From: Lunularia cruciata
Lineage: Eukaryota; Streptophyta; Marchantiopsida; Lunulariales; Lunulariaceae
DNA: 64,000 bases
Reading direction: 5' to 3'
NCBI GenBank assembly: GCA_948567375.1
Contig: OX419762.1
Coordinates: 7,384,001 to 7,448,000, forward strand
Both the position numbers and the translations under genes were made by a program. Below are positions 35,656 to 48,662 of the stretch, piece after piece (position 1 is the stretch's first letter; the number at the start of each line of letters is the position of its first letter). The notes under the pieces were generated by a model. It was given only the letters and a program-made list of their open reading frames with translations. It was not told the origin of the DNA and made no database searches.

Positions 35656-38550
35656 AAAGGTAAATATCTTGTTCCTTATATAAATTTTAAAGTCACACCA
35701 GATCCCATAAATGTTAAAGAATTTGATGTTGTAAGAGATGTTCTATTTCTAAATTTTTTCTAATATCAAAAAGTGAAATAATCAGATGAGATTATTATTA
35801 AGAGGATGGAAAGTAAACATAATATGAAGCAAAAATGATATAACACAAATTAAAACTCTAATTAAAATTTTAATTTTTAAGTGAAGAAGCAGATGAACAA
35901 ACTATACCTTCTGGGTCAACAAATCTGTGGCAAAATCTTGAGCTTAATACAAGTATATTGAAAACCCCATAAATGAGGACCCACCTTTTGTAACTATATA
36001 TTAATGGAATGCGAGTGTAGCTTTGGACACTTGATATTTATTCAATTCCGATTGATGCATTAATCCCCAAAGCATTGCGATATGGGTTTAAAACATAAAC
36101 TGTTTTTCTGAGTTAGGAACTCTTAGCATCAAATTTTAGGTTCTATAATAATAAATCTATCATTTGTAAATCATCATAAGTATATTTATCTCCTTGCTTC
36201 GTTGAGAAATTTATTTCTGATCACCGTTGCTCCATTCTTATGCTTAGATGCATTTTGGATTAATCTCATATGCATATTGGAAATCAGTTGATAACGCACC
36301 TGCTAAATAGTTTCATAATAAAAATAAATAGTTTGGGGATTGGAGAGAAACTATAGACATAAACGGTGACTTTAGACTTTATCCTTGAAAATGTTCAAAA
36401 GAATAACAAGATGGATGAAAACTCAGGCACATTAGGGGGTCTCAGATATAGGCTTTTTTCAGTTCTATAAAGATCAGTCAGTAAATCTAAAGGTGAAAGT
36501 CTAGAAGATATAAATTTGTCATGGGAAAAAAAAGTCCTGATTTGTAAAAGTTTATGGGGTATGTATATTCTATAAAATACAGATATTAATTAAAACATTA
36601 ATAATATTTAATTTTCTCCTAACAGCCATCGACTCATCATCAGATGGTTCATTTAATATATTCTACACTACTCGTTGGAATCGAGGCCAAGCCATAATAT
36701 AATCAAGTAATTTAAGCATTGAAAACTCTCGAACTTTCATCACTAGGACAACTTTTAACGGTAATCCGACTGGTAAACCTGGCACCAGAAGAAATTCGTC
36801 AAGTCGAGATCTGAAACCCCCATTGGATCGAGTATCCACAGTGGGTCCCAATGAATACTCCCACTTTGGCCGCCTTGAATTGTGGTGTGAGCTAAAACTG
36901 GACTGAGCGTGCCTTGACTTTCATGAGGACTGCGTCAGCGAATATCGTCTCTTCCTACACCGGTACATATGCGAGTCAGTACCGCTACTCTTGGAGTAGA
37001 AAGAACAGGCAAGTACGCATGCAGGGATCGGACATCGTTTCGAATATCGAATATACTGAAGCAGTAGCAGAAATGAGCTGAGTGAAATTCCGTCGTATTA
37101 GCATTGTCACAAAACATATTAGATGCATGTTAGATGCCGTTTAGAGTTTAGAGACATCAAGTACGGGTGCCTTCTATGATCTTGTTTATGATTTTATCTG
37201 CGCCTCTCTTTGCATCGGTTTCGAACGTGTCTATTTGTCAATTGCTAGGTGCTTAGACTTGCATGCGTTTATTTGCTTAGATCTTCGATTTGCATCGGTT
37301 TTGTTCCATGTGGGTGTGATCCACGTTCTTAGACGCTTACTGGTGCCATTACCACAAACGAGAGCTCAATTTTCAAATCAATTCTTTACTAAAATAAATG
37401 TCAGCCAGTTTAAATTTGGGACGATATGGAATGTTTTCCTTTAGACTTCAGACTTTTGTATCATGCAACATCTATTGCAGACGGGTATCGTGAAACAATG
37501 CAGCCATTGCAGCTGAGCAACTAAGTGGACAGATCGCGAGAAGGAAACGCGTAGCAATAAAATCCCAACTCGACTTGACGTCGACCGTGACGATTAGGCA
37601 TGCAATGGGTGGGGGTGGACAACTTGGGAGAAGACAATGGACTATGAGATATCGTAAATTGGACTGCTTGCCAACGGGAAATGATATACAAAACACGAAG
37701 ATACATTCTGTGGACGTTGATATGACGATTGTGCCTAATATACACGAAAACACGTTCTACAAACCCGAGATAGATCATACGGATATACAGAAAACATCCA
37801 TGTTTCCTGCTCAATTGGTCCAATCAAACCTGGATATGCTGATCCACCAGACCGTCATCATATCTGAATTATCATTCCTCCACATGTGCGTTTCTAGGAT
37901 CTGTAATACCCTCTTTTCTTTTTTCTACGTGGTCGTCCTTCCTCTTTTCTTTGCTGTCTCGAATACCCGTGAGATCCGTCTCCGGTGCCGTTGTGGATCC
38001 TCTCTGACTTGAACTTCAGGTTTATTACCGTCGTGGACCCCCGTTTTATGCATGGTTTTACTCCTCATGAATTGATCGGATGTACACACTCTCCGTCAGC
38101 AACTTCTGTAGATATGACAATGCTCTCTATCTGGTGAGATTTCTTTACACTACTTGGAGCACGCATCTACTACGGACCTCATTCTTTCTCATCGGTATCA
38201 AATTCTTTGGATGTGGGATATAGAGCTACTAAACGTAAAACACCGTAATAAATGTAGATCATGACATGTAAAATCTTGTCAATGTTCGAGGTGAATCGGT
38301 GACTTAAAATGTGAGATTGATTGGGGGAGCTTAGAGCAGGAAGTAGCATCCATCTTACCCACCATTTCGAGATTTTACGACCGTCTCTAGATCTCTCTAT
38401 GGTTGTGAGAGGTTAGTAGAGTAGGACTACCTGTCTATTGCCTAAATTAAAACTTAACTGGTGGTTTTATACAGATGTTCATTGGTTAATATTAATGACT
38501 TCTAATGGGGATTCTCCTGCAGTTTCCTGTTTCATCCAATCCAATTCGGT
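35656..38550. other. Intergenic region, no gene seen
   Basis: AT-rich up to about 36,600, then composition closer to the genic parts. Open frames at 36,663-37,117 (minus) and 37,575-38,012 (plus) have no motif or splice support. Confidence 0.4.
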
Positions 38551-38551
38551 A

Positions 38552-38665
38552 GGGCAGATTTCTCATACAGACTCTATTGGGGCTTAGCCCATGTTACCTT
38601 TTTTGTCTCTCCCTTGTACGGCTTGTTGGGGTCTTCCCATCCTTCATTTTTCCTACGCGGTCGTC
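38552..38665 (+). mobile_element. Solo 3' tail of the LINE-like family
   Basis: The stretch from gggcagatttctcatac through ctattggggctta, tttgtctctcccttgta(c)gg, cttgttggggtcttcccatc and cttcattttt to cgcggtcgtc matches the tail of copies A and B. No coding part precedes it, so it looks like a strongly 5'-truncated insertion. Confidence 0.65.
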
Positions 38666-38979
38666 TTTTTTTCTCCAATCCAATTCCATGAGATAAAGGA
38701 ACAAGCGTATGGAGATCTTTACTGGAGCTCGTGCTTCGTGTGAAACAGTTCTTGTTCAGGGCAAGGTTGAAAAGATGTGGCGACCAAACAATTGAAAGAA
38801 TAGACCAAAACAAGGACTAGAAAAGGGACACTTTTAGATTTGGAATAGAAGAACGAGAGTCCTTGGATCCCTGCAGCATCGTGATTCACAAGGTGCTACT
38901 CTTAATGGACTTACTAAACAGATCACTGGAGATACAGCTCAAAATTACCATATATAGACTGTTGCCATGACATGATCAT

Positions 38980-39407
38980 GACCTTCTGATTAAACTCAGC
39001 AGTTCCTTGTAAAGGATTTTCAAACCCGAGCATGATTCCACAGCGAAAACGTGTGGAGGTGAGAATGTCTTTTATTATTGCCATTTTGTAGATCCAACAG
39101 AATCAAGTGTCGTCGCCTTTTGCTCAACTCTTCATATTTTCATCGTCGCAGTTCCATTTGGTAAGGTATATATACTGCGTTATATCGACAGCTGACCTTC
39201 TGATTACACTCAGCAGTCCTTGTCAAGGATTTAAAAACCCGAACATGATTCCACAGCGGAGAGGTGTGGAGGCGAGGATGTCTTTTATTGAGCCATTCTG
39301 TAGATCCAACACAATCAAGTGTCCTTTTGGCTGACCGCTCGACTCTTCAGATTTTCATTGTAGCACTTCCATTAGGCAAGGTATAAATACTGCATTACAT
39401 AGATCGC
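38980..39407. repeat. Tandem duplication, unit 214 bp
   Basis: Units at 38,980-39,193 and 39,194-39,407 share gaccttctgatta, actcagcag, atgattccacagcg, ggatgtcttttatt, tgtagatccaac, aatcaagtgtc and aaggtata.atactgc in the same order. Differences are scattered substitutions and small indels. Confidence 0.85.
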
Positions 39408-39409
39408 TG

Positions 39410-40072
39410 ACTTGACAGCTACATATTGGGTTGCAGAACCGCTGGCAATCACATCGGTTCCAGCTAGTGAAATAAATAGCAATAACATGCATCCGCATCT
39501 TTCAGACAAATTCAGCCCATAAATGACTTCGGCTCAATACTATGAGTATTACCAAAATATTTGCTAATGTAACAACTCTCTGGATCCTGGAGTCCAGTAA
39601 CAGCGGTGTAAAATGGCTGGCTCTTCTAGCTTCCAATTATCGGTAATTACATCTTCCATTTCTTAGATCAGTACACATATATTTTATATATACCCATAAT
39701 TTTCGATCTAGTTGGAGCGAACAGTTAACAAGTCACTGGATTGAAATAAAGCAACAAATCAGAAAAGGTGAGTAGTATATCCGGCGGCAGATTTCTGTTG
39801 GATATATGTCTAAAATCCGAAATTGGCTTGGTCCGGCAGGGGAATTGAAACCGTGGCGGCGCAACAGCGGGGATGTTCATCAACGTCTAGTGGACCTCGT
39901 TTGGGACCGATTTTGCTAAGGGTTTTAAATTTGGAAAAAAGGAAATGGTAGCAGGATCACGACACACTGCTGCTGTTGGGTCCTGACCATCAAGGCACGA
40001 TGGTTCATGCGTAGACATGGGAGCCAGGGAACTTTTGAAATAGGGAGATGAAGGTGTAGGTGTGTACATGTT
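39410..40072. other. Upstream region of the 40-44 kb gene
   Basis: No gene seen. It probably includes the promoter and leader of the next gene. Confidence 0.35.
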
Positions 40073-43000
40073 ATGCTTCTTCAGGGGCAGCAGAAGCAGC
40101 TGCAATCGAGAAGCAGTCGGCTGTATGACAAGTTTAGTGTATATCAGGTGAATCGCTGTTGCGTTTCATCGGGTCCCACGAGCCAATTTGGACTGGGGAG
40201 GACAGCTGTTATGCGAATCAAGACAGGATTGAGTGCAGTGGATTATGGGAGCTGATAATGTCAACTCCATCTCGAGTTTCATAATGTCATAAATGCTTGA
40301 GCTCTTTAGCTTTTGAGTATTTGATAGTTGACAAATGTTGAGCCGGGACCAGATCTGTAGCCGAGGAAATACATTCAACCTCCGTCGAGAGCGTGCCTGA
40401 CTTGCGCTAGCCGAAACAGGTTGAGTCTCGGCCGCTGTCGTACAAGGTGTTACTGCACATGAATTAAGGCAAAGTTTGCTCATCGGTGGAAGACTAGCTT
40501 TTTTGTCTGAAACGATTTCATTCTTGAACTACCAGGAACTGCAGATCAGGGGGAGTTTGTAGTGGTGATTCACCATCCTGTCGGTCACTTGATTGACACA
40601 GCGCCAGATCGCAGTTTTGATCTCCTCTTCTTATTTATGAATTCCGAGCTCCAACAACAATTTCTGCTCACCAATGGTACGGGTGATCAAAGCTTTGGAA
40701 CTCAAGCTTCCTGTGAACAAAGTTTTCTCCAACTGTCAAGGACTCTATCTGCATTTTGTTCCTGTCAATCATTACTTTTAGCAGATCAAGAACGCCTCTT
40801 TGGTTTTTAGATATACGATTAGAGCTGTCCAAATTCTATTTGCTTGGATTGCATTGTAATATAGATTTCTAATTCAGATTTCTAATTTTGTGCTGATCGA
40901 AATTATTAATCCATGGTTTTCAACTCTCTTGCAGTCCGGATCCCTTAGGGCCTGGAGGACCAAAGTGTGCATAAGTCAGGCCGATCCCACCAGTTCACCT
41001 CCTCCTGATCCTCGAGGCAGTAGTCCTACTGCTGTGTTTGCAAGCCCCGAGCCTGTTCAGTATCGGAAGGTAGTGGCTCTTTGCCCGAGGCTGAAGCAGC
41101 TTATCATGGACGTGGGAATTCGGCCTCCGGCCAAGGCCAAGGTAACCAGCAATCTAGCTTACTTCCCAAATCTTATGATCTCCTTCCCAATGTCATCTGG
41201 TCTACTCATTCCAGTACCCCATGTATAACTGCAACACTACTGCTGCTGTAAAGGATAGTATTGATGTGACGCTTAACTTGGTATCAATCTCTGTGTTGAA
41301 GGTGAATAAGCCTAGCATTGGCGTTCGTGTTCTACGAACGCTCTTTGACAACTCTCCGCCGACTTACACATCGTCAAAGGGACAAGCAGCAGCCGCTGCA
41401 GCCGCTGCAGCTAGGGAGGTGAGAATGTGGATCAAACTCTTTACGACTTAGAATCTAATAGAGCTCTATTACACAAGCTGAGTTTCGCCGTGACATGCAA
41501 ATTTCGTTTGACATCTGCTATGATCTCTTTATTATGAATGCACTTACATTTGTTACATTACCCTGATTACAGGAACAGAGGCGACAACAACAACAACAGC
41601 TGCAGCGAGCAGAAGGCTACCTTAAAAATTCTGGCCGCCCTCCTGCTCCTAGAAGGCCCTCTGAAGAGATTACATACAAACAGTCAGACAGTCCTTTACA
41701 AGGTAATTCTCCATCTGTGAAGAAGCGTCTAAAGGACTAAAGGACTAAAGGACTTCGAATCTCCACGTCCCATCATATCCCATATCGGAGTTTATTGCAA
41801 TCTTATTCTCTGTTTCTGAAATTCTGGTGCAGCTATCGACAGGCTTGCGGAGAAGAATGGGAGATTTCCACCCAATATGATGAAAAGTGGGCGCAAAGCG
41901 TCTTATTTCTCTTCTGATATGTCCGAGAATCAATCAAGTTTCGGCTCTTATGACGAGGCTCACTCTTCTGCCAGTACCGAATCGGACTTGTCGTTCCATC
42001 GAGGCCATGACGCGGAATGCCGCAACATGAACCAGTCAACAGTTCGAGATCAGGATGACTTCGAATATGAGCATGGTATAAGTTACGTCCCTCAAATTGA
42101 GAGTCATGTACTTGAGGATACACAAACAGGAAAGTCTGCTCAGAGACTCGAAGCTTTGAAGCATGAAATCGAGCGTCTAAGGTTTGAGGTAAGAAATGAA
42201 AACCCCAGCCTTCAGTCTGCATTTAAATTGGCAGAGTTAAGGTATTTCAGATGCTGGCAATCGAATGTTGAACCTCAAATTCTGTATGAACAGCTCTGTT
42301 AAAATTGCAGCGCACTTATCCTTTTTTAACAACCTATTTTTGACCCTGATTTCCTGTTCCTATAAATTTCAGAACCTTGTACTAAAACAACGAGGAACAG
42401 TTGTGAACCATCACCCTGACGACAGTGATATCAGTCGAGCTAGCTCTGTCACCGAGATCAGCAATGTTGAGGAGCCATCAGACGGGTGGATCTTTTACAC
42501 AGCTGAGTATCATCCTCCGAGTGTGGGCACTGCCAATGTTACAAGGCACCAACAACAGCCGAATGGATATTGCAGGTGGGAAAGAACCTCTAACCTTTGT
42601 CTGCTAAAATTTCTAAATTGTGAGGGCACTGCTAAAATTCCTGTTACCTCTATATATCTATATAAATATATAAATTTGAATATGTCTAGGATGATTCCGA
42701 TACAATCTGAATTGATGAATCAGTGTTTGCAATGTTCTTGGCTTTCCAGATCAGAGATAACTCGGCCCCATACAGGTGAACGGCAATTTCGTGGCGAGCA
42801 TGCTGCGAAAGCACTCCACACAGGACATGCATCACCGAGTGATAATGTGAGTATGGTGACGGACGGGTCGAGAGCAAGCTCAAGACACAATAGTGGGCAG
42901 CTCGCTGATAATGAACCACACAGCGGGCTGACAACTAGACACAACAGTGGAATGAGAAGCGACCACGAGGAGTACCCTTCGATGATGTCCTTGGACGGCT

Positions 43001-44088
43001 CCAGACACACGAGTGGGCCGATTGTGGTAGACCGTCAAGAACTCTACGGCTTGACTTTAAATTCCAGGGACAGTTCGAGGAACAACAGCGGTATGCTGGT
43101 GGATCCTGACGAGAAGGGGAGAATGACTCCTCTGTCTCGCTCTCGAGAGAATTCCAGACACAACAGTGGAATGCAAGTCGACCGCGAGGGCCGAGGATTC
43201 TCCCCAGGTATAGTTTCTCCGAGAATCTCTGTAGAGAAGCTTTTGGCTGTGGGCCTCCCAACTTCTAATAACATCAGAACGATCTCGAAAGAAGAAACCT
43301 ACCCTCATCAACGGGTTTACGCAGCTGAACAACATCTTGTTGAGCCCGACATTTGGGACTATCCTTCCAAACACAGTGGGAATAAGTATGAAGAGTATGA
43401 AGATTCGGCCGAGGAAACTGCTGCTCAGGTACAGAATCAGAGGAGGAACAACGGTGGTCATGAGAGTTCACATCGCAATTCATCTCCTCTTCCTAATCAC
43501 AGGAGAAACTATGATGCTTACGAGGTTCCAAGTCGAGCGACGACTCCACAACCGAACTTTGTGAACCAGTATGAAGAGTATGGAGGTGGATCATATGGCG
43601 GTCGGACAGCCACTTCATCACCGTCTCATCTTGTGCTTCCTAAATCTAAACGTACTGTTAAGCAGAACTCAAAAGAGGACCTGTCTGACTCGGCGTTCTA
43701 CTTACAGCATTCTGCGGATGTTCGTTCTATGATTACAGCACCGGGATCACGATCTAGTCCAAGCCAGAACAATGAGGAGTTAAGGCAATTTCTGCAGCTG
43801 CAGCAGGAGGAGGTACAACAACATAGTTTAAGTATGGACAGTTCTCAATCGAACTCTGTCCCCAGATCAAGATCTACTCATAGCCAAATGTCAACTGAGG
43901 AAGCTTCAGCTGTGCAAAATCAGCATCAGTCTACCCTGGAGAGGCTTATGATTAGTCAGCAAAGACGGCAGAATATGTCCGGGACAAGTACTCCCCCGGG
44001 GTCTTCAAAGTCGGTGACCACATCACCAGACCAACAAGAGTCTAGAAACTCTCGACAAATGCATTCGAAGAGTGCATATCGTAGATAA
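40073..44088 (+). CDS. Unrecognised 837-residue, largely disordered protein with RHNSG repeats
   Basis: Seven exons join with consistent phases: 40073-40147, 40935-41141, 41215-41418, 41573-41702, 41833-42188, 42373-42575 and 42750-44088. The first exon is the least certain, but its donor is in phase 0 with exon 2. The N-terminal third is more ordered, with an Ala-run and Gln-run near 155-180. A short coiled-coil-like stretch (LEALKHEIERLRFE) ends exon 5. The C-terminal half is rich in Ser, Asn, Gln, Arg and Pro. It carries five motifs RHNSG, RHNSG, RHTSG, RNNSG and RHNSG at residues about 437, 455, 477, 502 and 528, most preceded by SRxxS-like basic/serine context as in kinase sites. I recognise no family; a regulatory or scaffold role is only a guess. 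Introns are 71-787 bp. Confidence 0.65.
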
Positions 44089-46459
44089 CATCATTCAACT
44101 TCATCATCTTATGTCACTGATAATCATCCATAAATTATTGTAACTTCCGATTCAATCTCTCAAAGACTCACTGATAGGTAGTAAGATCACTCATCAGGGC
44201 TTCACATTAGAGTGGTCTTGATCTTTTACGTCCACAAGTCTACGTTTACACGGTCTGCAAAGGCAGGTTTCAGCGGAATAAAGTTTCATCATTGATTGCG
44301 CAGTCTTCTGTAGACCTTTCGAAATTGCAAGTTTCTGAACATCCATATTCAGTGAAACATCGAAACGATCAGTATACTTTTCCTTCAATCGTCATCCCTC
44401 CTGTAATCTAGGATAGTCTTGAATACATTTTTGTTCTGATTACGGATTTCAACCTACTCAAATCCATGAGAGACTGCGCTTGCACCCTGATTCTAGAGTT
44501 GCCGATTCATCGCCACTCACACGAACAATTAAAAGAAAGCGGGCTGAGGTAGGACAGATTTTGGATTTTTGGACCAAGCATGGACAATGATCTGAATTCG
44601 GTATGAGTTAGGACTGACTCGGCACTTCCTGGATCTAACAATCTAGGAGTCCCGAATTATACAGCTTCGCAAGAAACAACTAATGTAGCTAATCCACATC
44701 ATAAGTTGACAGTGCATATCTGGTCCGAAGATTTTTCCGTCAAAGGATGGAGGCGTTATTGAGAAGTGAATTTTACGGCAGATGCACGAAGCCACCATGA
44801 AAGTCATATTTTCCTCACAGGGTGTCAATCCTACAGAAAGTCTCCGAGCAAATTGCAGCTTGAGACAAAAATGAACAGCTCTCCTGAATCGGCATGAGAT
44901 CGATCTGGATTAGGATTTTGTCCACTTCAAAGATAATGGTATGATCATGCGGGCACCAACCTGTCCAACGACAGAATATGTACAGCATCAATTTGCTAGC
45001 TCAGTGACGATTCTGAATATAAGCATAATCCTTCTTTCTTCGGGATCCCTGGAAACTCGTTGCATGTTGTATGGGAATTCGAACACATCTAGATCATGGA
45101 CAAGAGGTGGCATTGGCACTTCTAGTGTACCGAAGTTTAACTAGTAAAGTATATCCCTGATTAGAAGCGTTCTTCGCAGTGGTTCATTGCAAATAAAAAG
45201 CTGGACATTTAAAGAGTGCCGATCACTGCGAGTAGTGACGATATGAATATTATGTTTCCTAGAGGCATATGCGCCAAAGTATTGAATTTCTTTCCATGAG
45301 AAAGGGGGATAGTGGAGATGGCATGTGGCCACGATTATATGACCCGGGACCTAAAGGCCAACGACTGTTCTAATGGCATGCACAAGAAGATCCTTCGAAC
45401 AAATATCCTGTGAGCTGTGAGATTCCGCAAATTGAGGACAATGTCATCGTCTAGACTACTTAGGTGTACCTGTAATTGAGATGATTTCGAACTCAACATT
45501 TGATTGCATGGAGCTGAACGAGGCCGCATATCAGAGCTTTTATCTGATGTGGAAGCTTTGCCTAGATCTGACCGTTCCAGTGAACAGTGCTAGAATGGTC
45601 GTGCAGTGTGGATACTTAAGGTAGCCAATACGCTTTGGTCGCAACACATAGAGCGCCATCCAAGATAAGAGTTTTGCCCTATGCGTCATTCACCTTAGAG
45701 TTGTTGACAATGCAAGAGCGCTACCTTGCACCCAGTACTTTTGATACTTCGGATCAGAGTATCGAGGTAATGAAGAAATGTCAAAAGAAGTATGGCCTTA
45801 TTGAGTTGACGAGAAGACTTTGTTTACTGTTATTGAAACTAACCATAGAGTTGCCACTACTGGCGACCAGAGCGACCTGGTTCTAGTACAGTACTAATAC
45901 TTTGCTAGGCTGTGGAGGGGTATGTATGTCCACAGCTTCTCTGCAAGTCATGGAGGAAATTATCTGTCTGAGCAATGTCTCGCACAATTACACATGAGTT
46001 ATGGAGTACAGGAGGAAAATCCGGATACCTACTTCGTACACACAGAGCGGTGCAACTTTGAATTTCAGACACCGCACCTCGCGTTTTGTCCCTTCCATCG
46101 ACACAAACTTGGCTCAAAGAGATGGTAACTCATCAACACCGCAGAATTCCCGGCCCAAATAGACCCTAACGTCATCATGGCAAGTAGATCCTAATATTAT
46201 CATGGCAGGTTTGTGCACAACTCGGCCTTGCATCGACCGTCAAATGGCACGCATGACTTGATCAACTTTCAGTTCCGAATGTCCGATTGTGCTAGAAACT
46301 AAAGCATGGGAAATTTATATTTTTGGTGATAGACCTAGAGACAGAGTAGAACGAGTTGCTACCAAGGAAAATGGTGACATTGGAGGCTAGTATACTGCAG
46401 ACAAAAGACTTTGAGACGAATCTCTTTGATATTCTTGGATTTAATAGATGAGAGAAATG
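44089..46459. other. 3' flank of the 40-44 kb gene and intergenic DNA
   Basis: The first few hundred bases should be the 3' UTR. The rest has no convincing gene; open frames at 44,194-44,388, 45,635-45,886 and 45,922-46,128 lack motifs. Confidence 0.4.
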
Positions 46460-46697
46460 TGTAAGGGAAGTCAAAACTGTATTAGTGTACAAAATACAGA
46501 ATGAGTGCCACCATGAATGCCACCCCCAGGGCCGTGCCCCTTGAGAGGGTGTGACGTTTCACTATATAATATGACTGGTTAGAGATGTGGACCCTGCTCA
46601 GACAGGGTTATCAGTGTAGTGACAGAACTTATCAGTAAAGTAATGCCTCTGTTCCTACACTCCTCAAGTGAAGTGTCACTCAAACTGATATACTACA
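46460..46697 (-). repeat. Candidate 3' LTR of copia-2
   Basis: On the minus strand the segment starts TGTAGTATATCAG just after a purine-rich tract and the end of the copia-2 coding part, contains a TATATAG motif and ends CCCTTACA. Its partner LTR is not in the window, so the borders are provisional. Confidence 0.45.
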
Positions 46698-46895
46698 CAT
46701 TTCCTCCTCGCAAGCCTATTATCGGAAGGTGCTCGGCGAGCTTAGACCCATAAAGAGCTTTGGTGAGGATATTAGCAGACATTTAGTTACTCCGACTGTG
46801 ACTCAAACTAAGTGTGCCACTAGCAACAAGTTGCTTAATACAATGATGACGAATGGGAATGTGCTTAGTCCTGATGTGGTATTTTGTCATGTCCA
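46698..46895 (-). pseudogene. Copia-2 RNase H C-terminus (3' fragment)
   Basis: The minus strand encodes KYHIRTKHIPIRHH and ANILTKALYGSKLAEHLP, the standard end of a Ty1/copia polyprotein, with an in-frame stop between the two. It continues the copia-2 frame that breaks off at 58,583 on the far side of copia-1. Confidence 0.85.
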
Positions 46896-47583
46896 TGTTA
46901 GGATGTGGGGCCTGATCCGTCCGATTTATCACATCTGTGATGCTGAAATCTCTGGCTCAGATCATCCATGAGATTTCTTGTCCAGGCCCCGGACAGGTGT
47001 TTGACAATCCACGATGTTAAGGTGATACTTTGAGTGTGCTTCTTCTCATTCTTCTTTGTATGGGTAACATTAGAGGACAAACCCGACAATCTGCAGAGTG
47101 AGGTTTTTAGTGTGTTGAATAGAGGGACGCCTGTGAACAAGATTCAGTGGAACTTTTTGTAACTTTGATTTGCATGAGGCTGGTTAGGTGAGGTCTGATT
47201 TTTTGATTAGACGAGCAAGAGATAATCAAGAGAAGTGCGGATCAAGATAAACACAAGAACAGTTTGGAGAGGGCTAGAGTTGCTCGGGGCAGAGCTCCCA
47301 AGTGATCTGTGTAATCTATATTGAGAGGGAGTAAAAATCCTGAATCTGCATTGCCGCGGATGTAGGAGCAAAGTGACTCTGAACCGCGTTAAGTCTTGTG
47401 CACCTATTGATGTGTGTGAGTACATTTTCTCTCTTTTCTCTTTTTTCTTTCCCAAGATGTTTTTCCTTCTGATCTGTTTTCCTTCATGCGCAGGGTTGAT
47501 CTCAATATATAGCTGAATCTCAATATATGCAGCTGTGGACTATCATCATAAGAGGAATAGTAAATCTGCAGAGATCCCCAACA
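46896..47583 (+). repeat. Copia-1 5' LTR (688 bp)
   Basis: Bounded by TGTTAGGATG and CCCCAACA, and followed by the primer-binding site. It keeps several CpG sites (for example in gatccgtccg, cgcgg and accgcg) that are TpG or CpA in the 3' copy. Confidence 0.95.
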
Positions 47584-47585
47584 AG

Positions 47586-47597
47586 TGGTATCAGATA
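47586..47597 (+). promoter_or_regulatory. Copia-1 primer-binding site
   Basis: tggtatcagata lies two bases after the 5' LTR and matches the 3' end of initiator tRNA-Met in complement, except at its last bases (consensus tggtatcagagc). Confidence 0.85.
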
Positions 47598-47671
47598 GAT
47601 AGGTCAAAGGAAAAAAGTTAGAGCAATGGTACGATAGATAGGTCAAAGGAAAAAAGTTAGAGCAATGGCAC
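47594..47671. repeat. 39-bp direct duplication at the start of copia-1 gag
   Basis: gatagataggtcaaagg followed by aaaaaagttagagcaatgg is present twice in succession (units start at 47,594 and 47,633). The second unit carries the likely gag ATG at 47,665. Confidence 0.9.
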
Positions 47672-48427
47672 GAACGGAAGGAAAGGTCAGGATAGACAGA
47701 TTTGATGGTAAGGACTTTGGTTTTTAAAAAATACAAATAGAGTACTACTTGTATCAGAAAAAAATTCATGTACCTCTCGGAGGTGTGAAACCAGAGCTTA
47801 TGTTACAAGGAGACTTGTATTTGATGGATTGACATGCTTTAGGAGTTGTCCGCTTGACATTAGCTAGAAATGTGGCATTCAATGTTCTAGAGGAGAAGAA
47901 TAAAGCATGTCTACTAAAGGCTTTGTCTAATATGTATGAAAAACCATCAACTACCAACAAGGTTGATGCATTGTCTTTTCAAATTAAAGATGAATGAAGG
48001 TCACTCTATCACAGATCATATTAATGAGTTCAACCTGATCACGAGCCAATTAAGTTCAGTGGAAATCAGTTTTGAGGATGAACTGCTTGCTTTAATTCTC
48101 ATGTCCTCTTTACTTGAAAGCTGGAGTGCAACTGTGACAGTTGTAAGCAGTTCTTGTGGGTCAAACAAATTGAGGTTTGAGGAGATTCAAAATTTGATAC
48201 TTAGTGAAGATATTAGAAGGAGAGAGTTGAGCACAAACTCTGGATTGGCCATGAATGCTCTTGAAAACAGAGGAATAACTATGCATTGTAGTGACAATCA
48301 AAGTAGATCCAAGTCCAAGAGGAGAAACATGTCCAGGTCAATAGGTGATGGATGTTTGCATTGTGGTAAGAAGGGGCACACAAGAAAGAAGTACTGGCTC
48401 ATAAAGAAGAATCCAAGCAAGGGGTAG
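47665..48427 (+). pseudogene. Copia-1 gag
   Basis: The frame starts MARTEGKVRIDRFDG (typical copia gag), hits stops and shifts frame near 47,960. It then continues as 47,936-48,427 with LNEF-like and LLESW-like gag motifs and a zinc knuckle CLHCGKKGHTRKKYW. The fourth Cys of the CX2CX4HX4C knuckle is Tyr, so it should not bind zinc normally. Confidence 0.85.
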
Positions 48428-48662
48428 AATGAGGAGTCAGTGAATGCAATTGCAGAGGAAGTCAATGATGTTTTGATTCTTAGTGCAGACAGTCCTATGG
48501 AGTCATGATTCTTGATTCAGGAGTTTCTTTTCACTCTACCTCATGAAAGGAGTGAATGTTGAATTACATCAAGGGTGATTTTGATAAAGTTTATCTTGCA
48601 GATGATGAGCCTTTGGATATTGTGGGAAGAGGTGATACTTATTTTAAATGCCTAATTAGTTT

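Noticed and set aside
42686-43564. Several frames overlapping the last exon of the 40-44 kb gene
   Set aside because: Shadows of the long coding exon 42750-44088.
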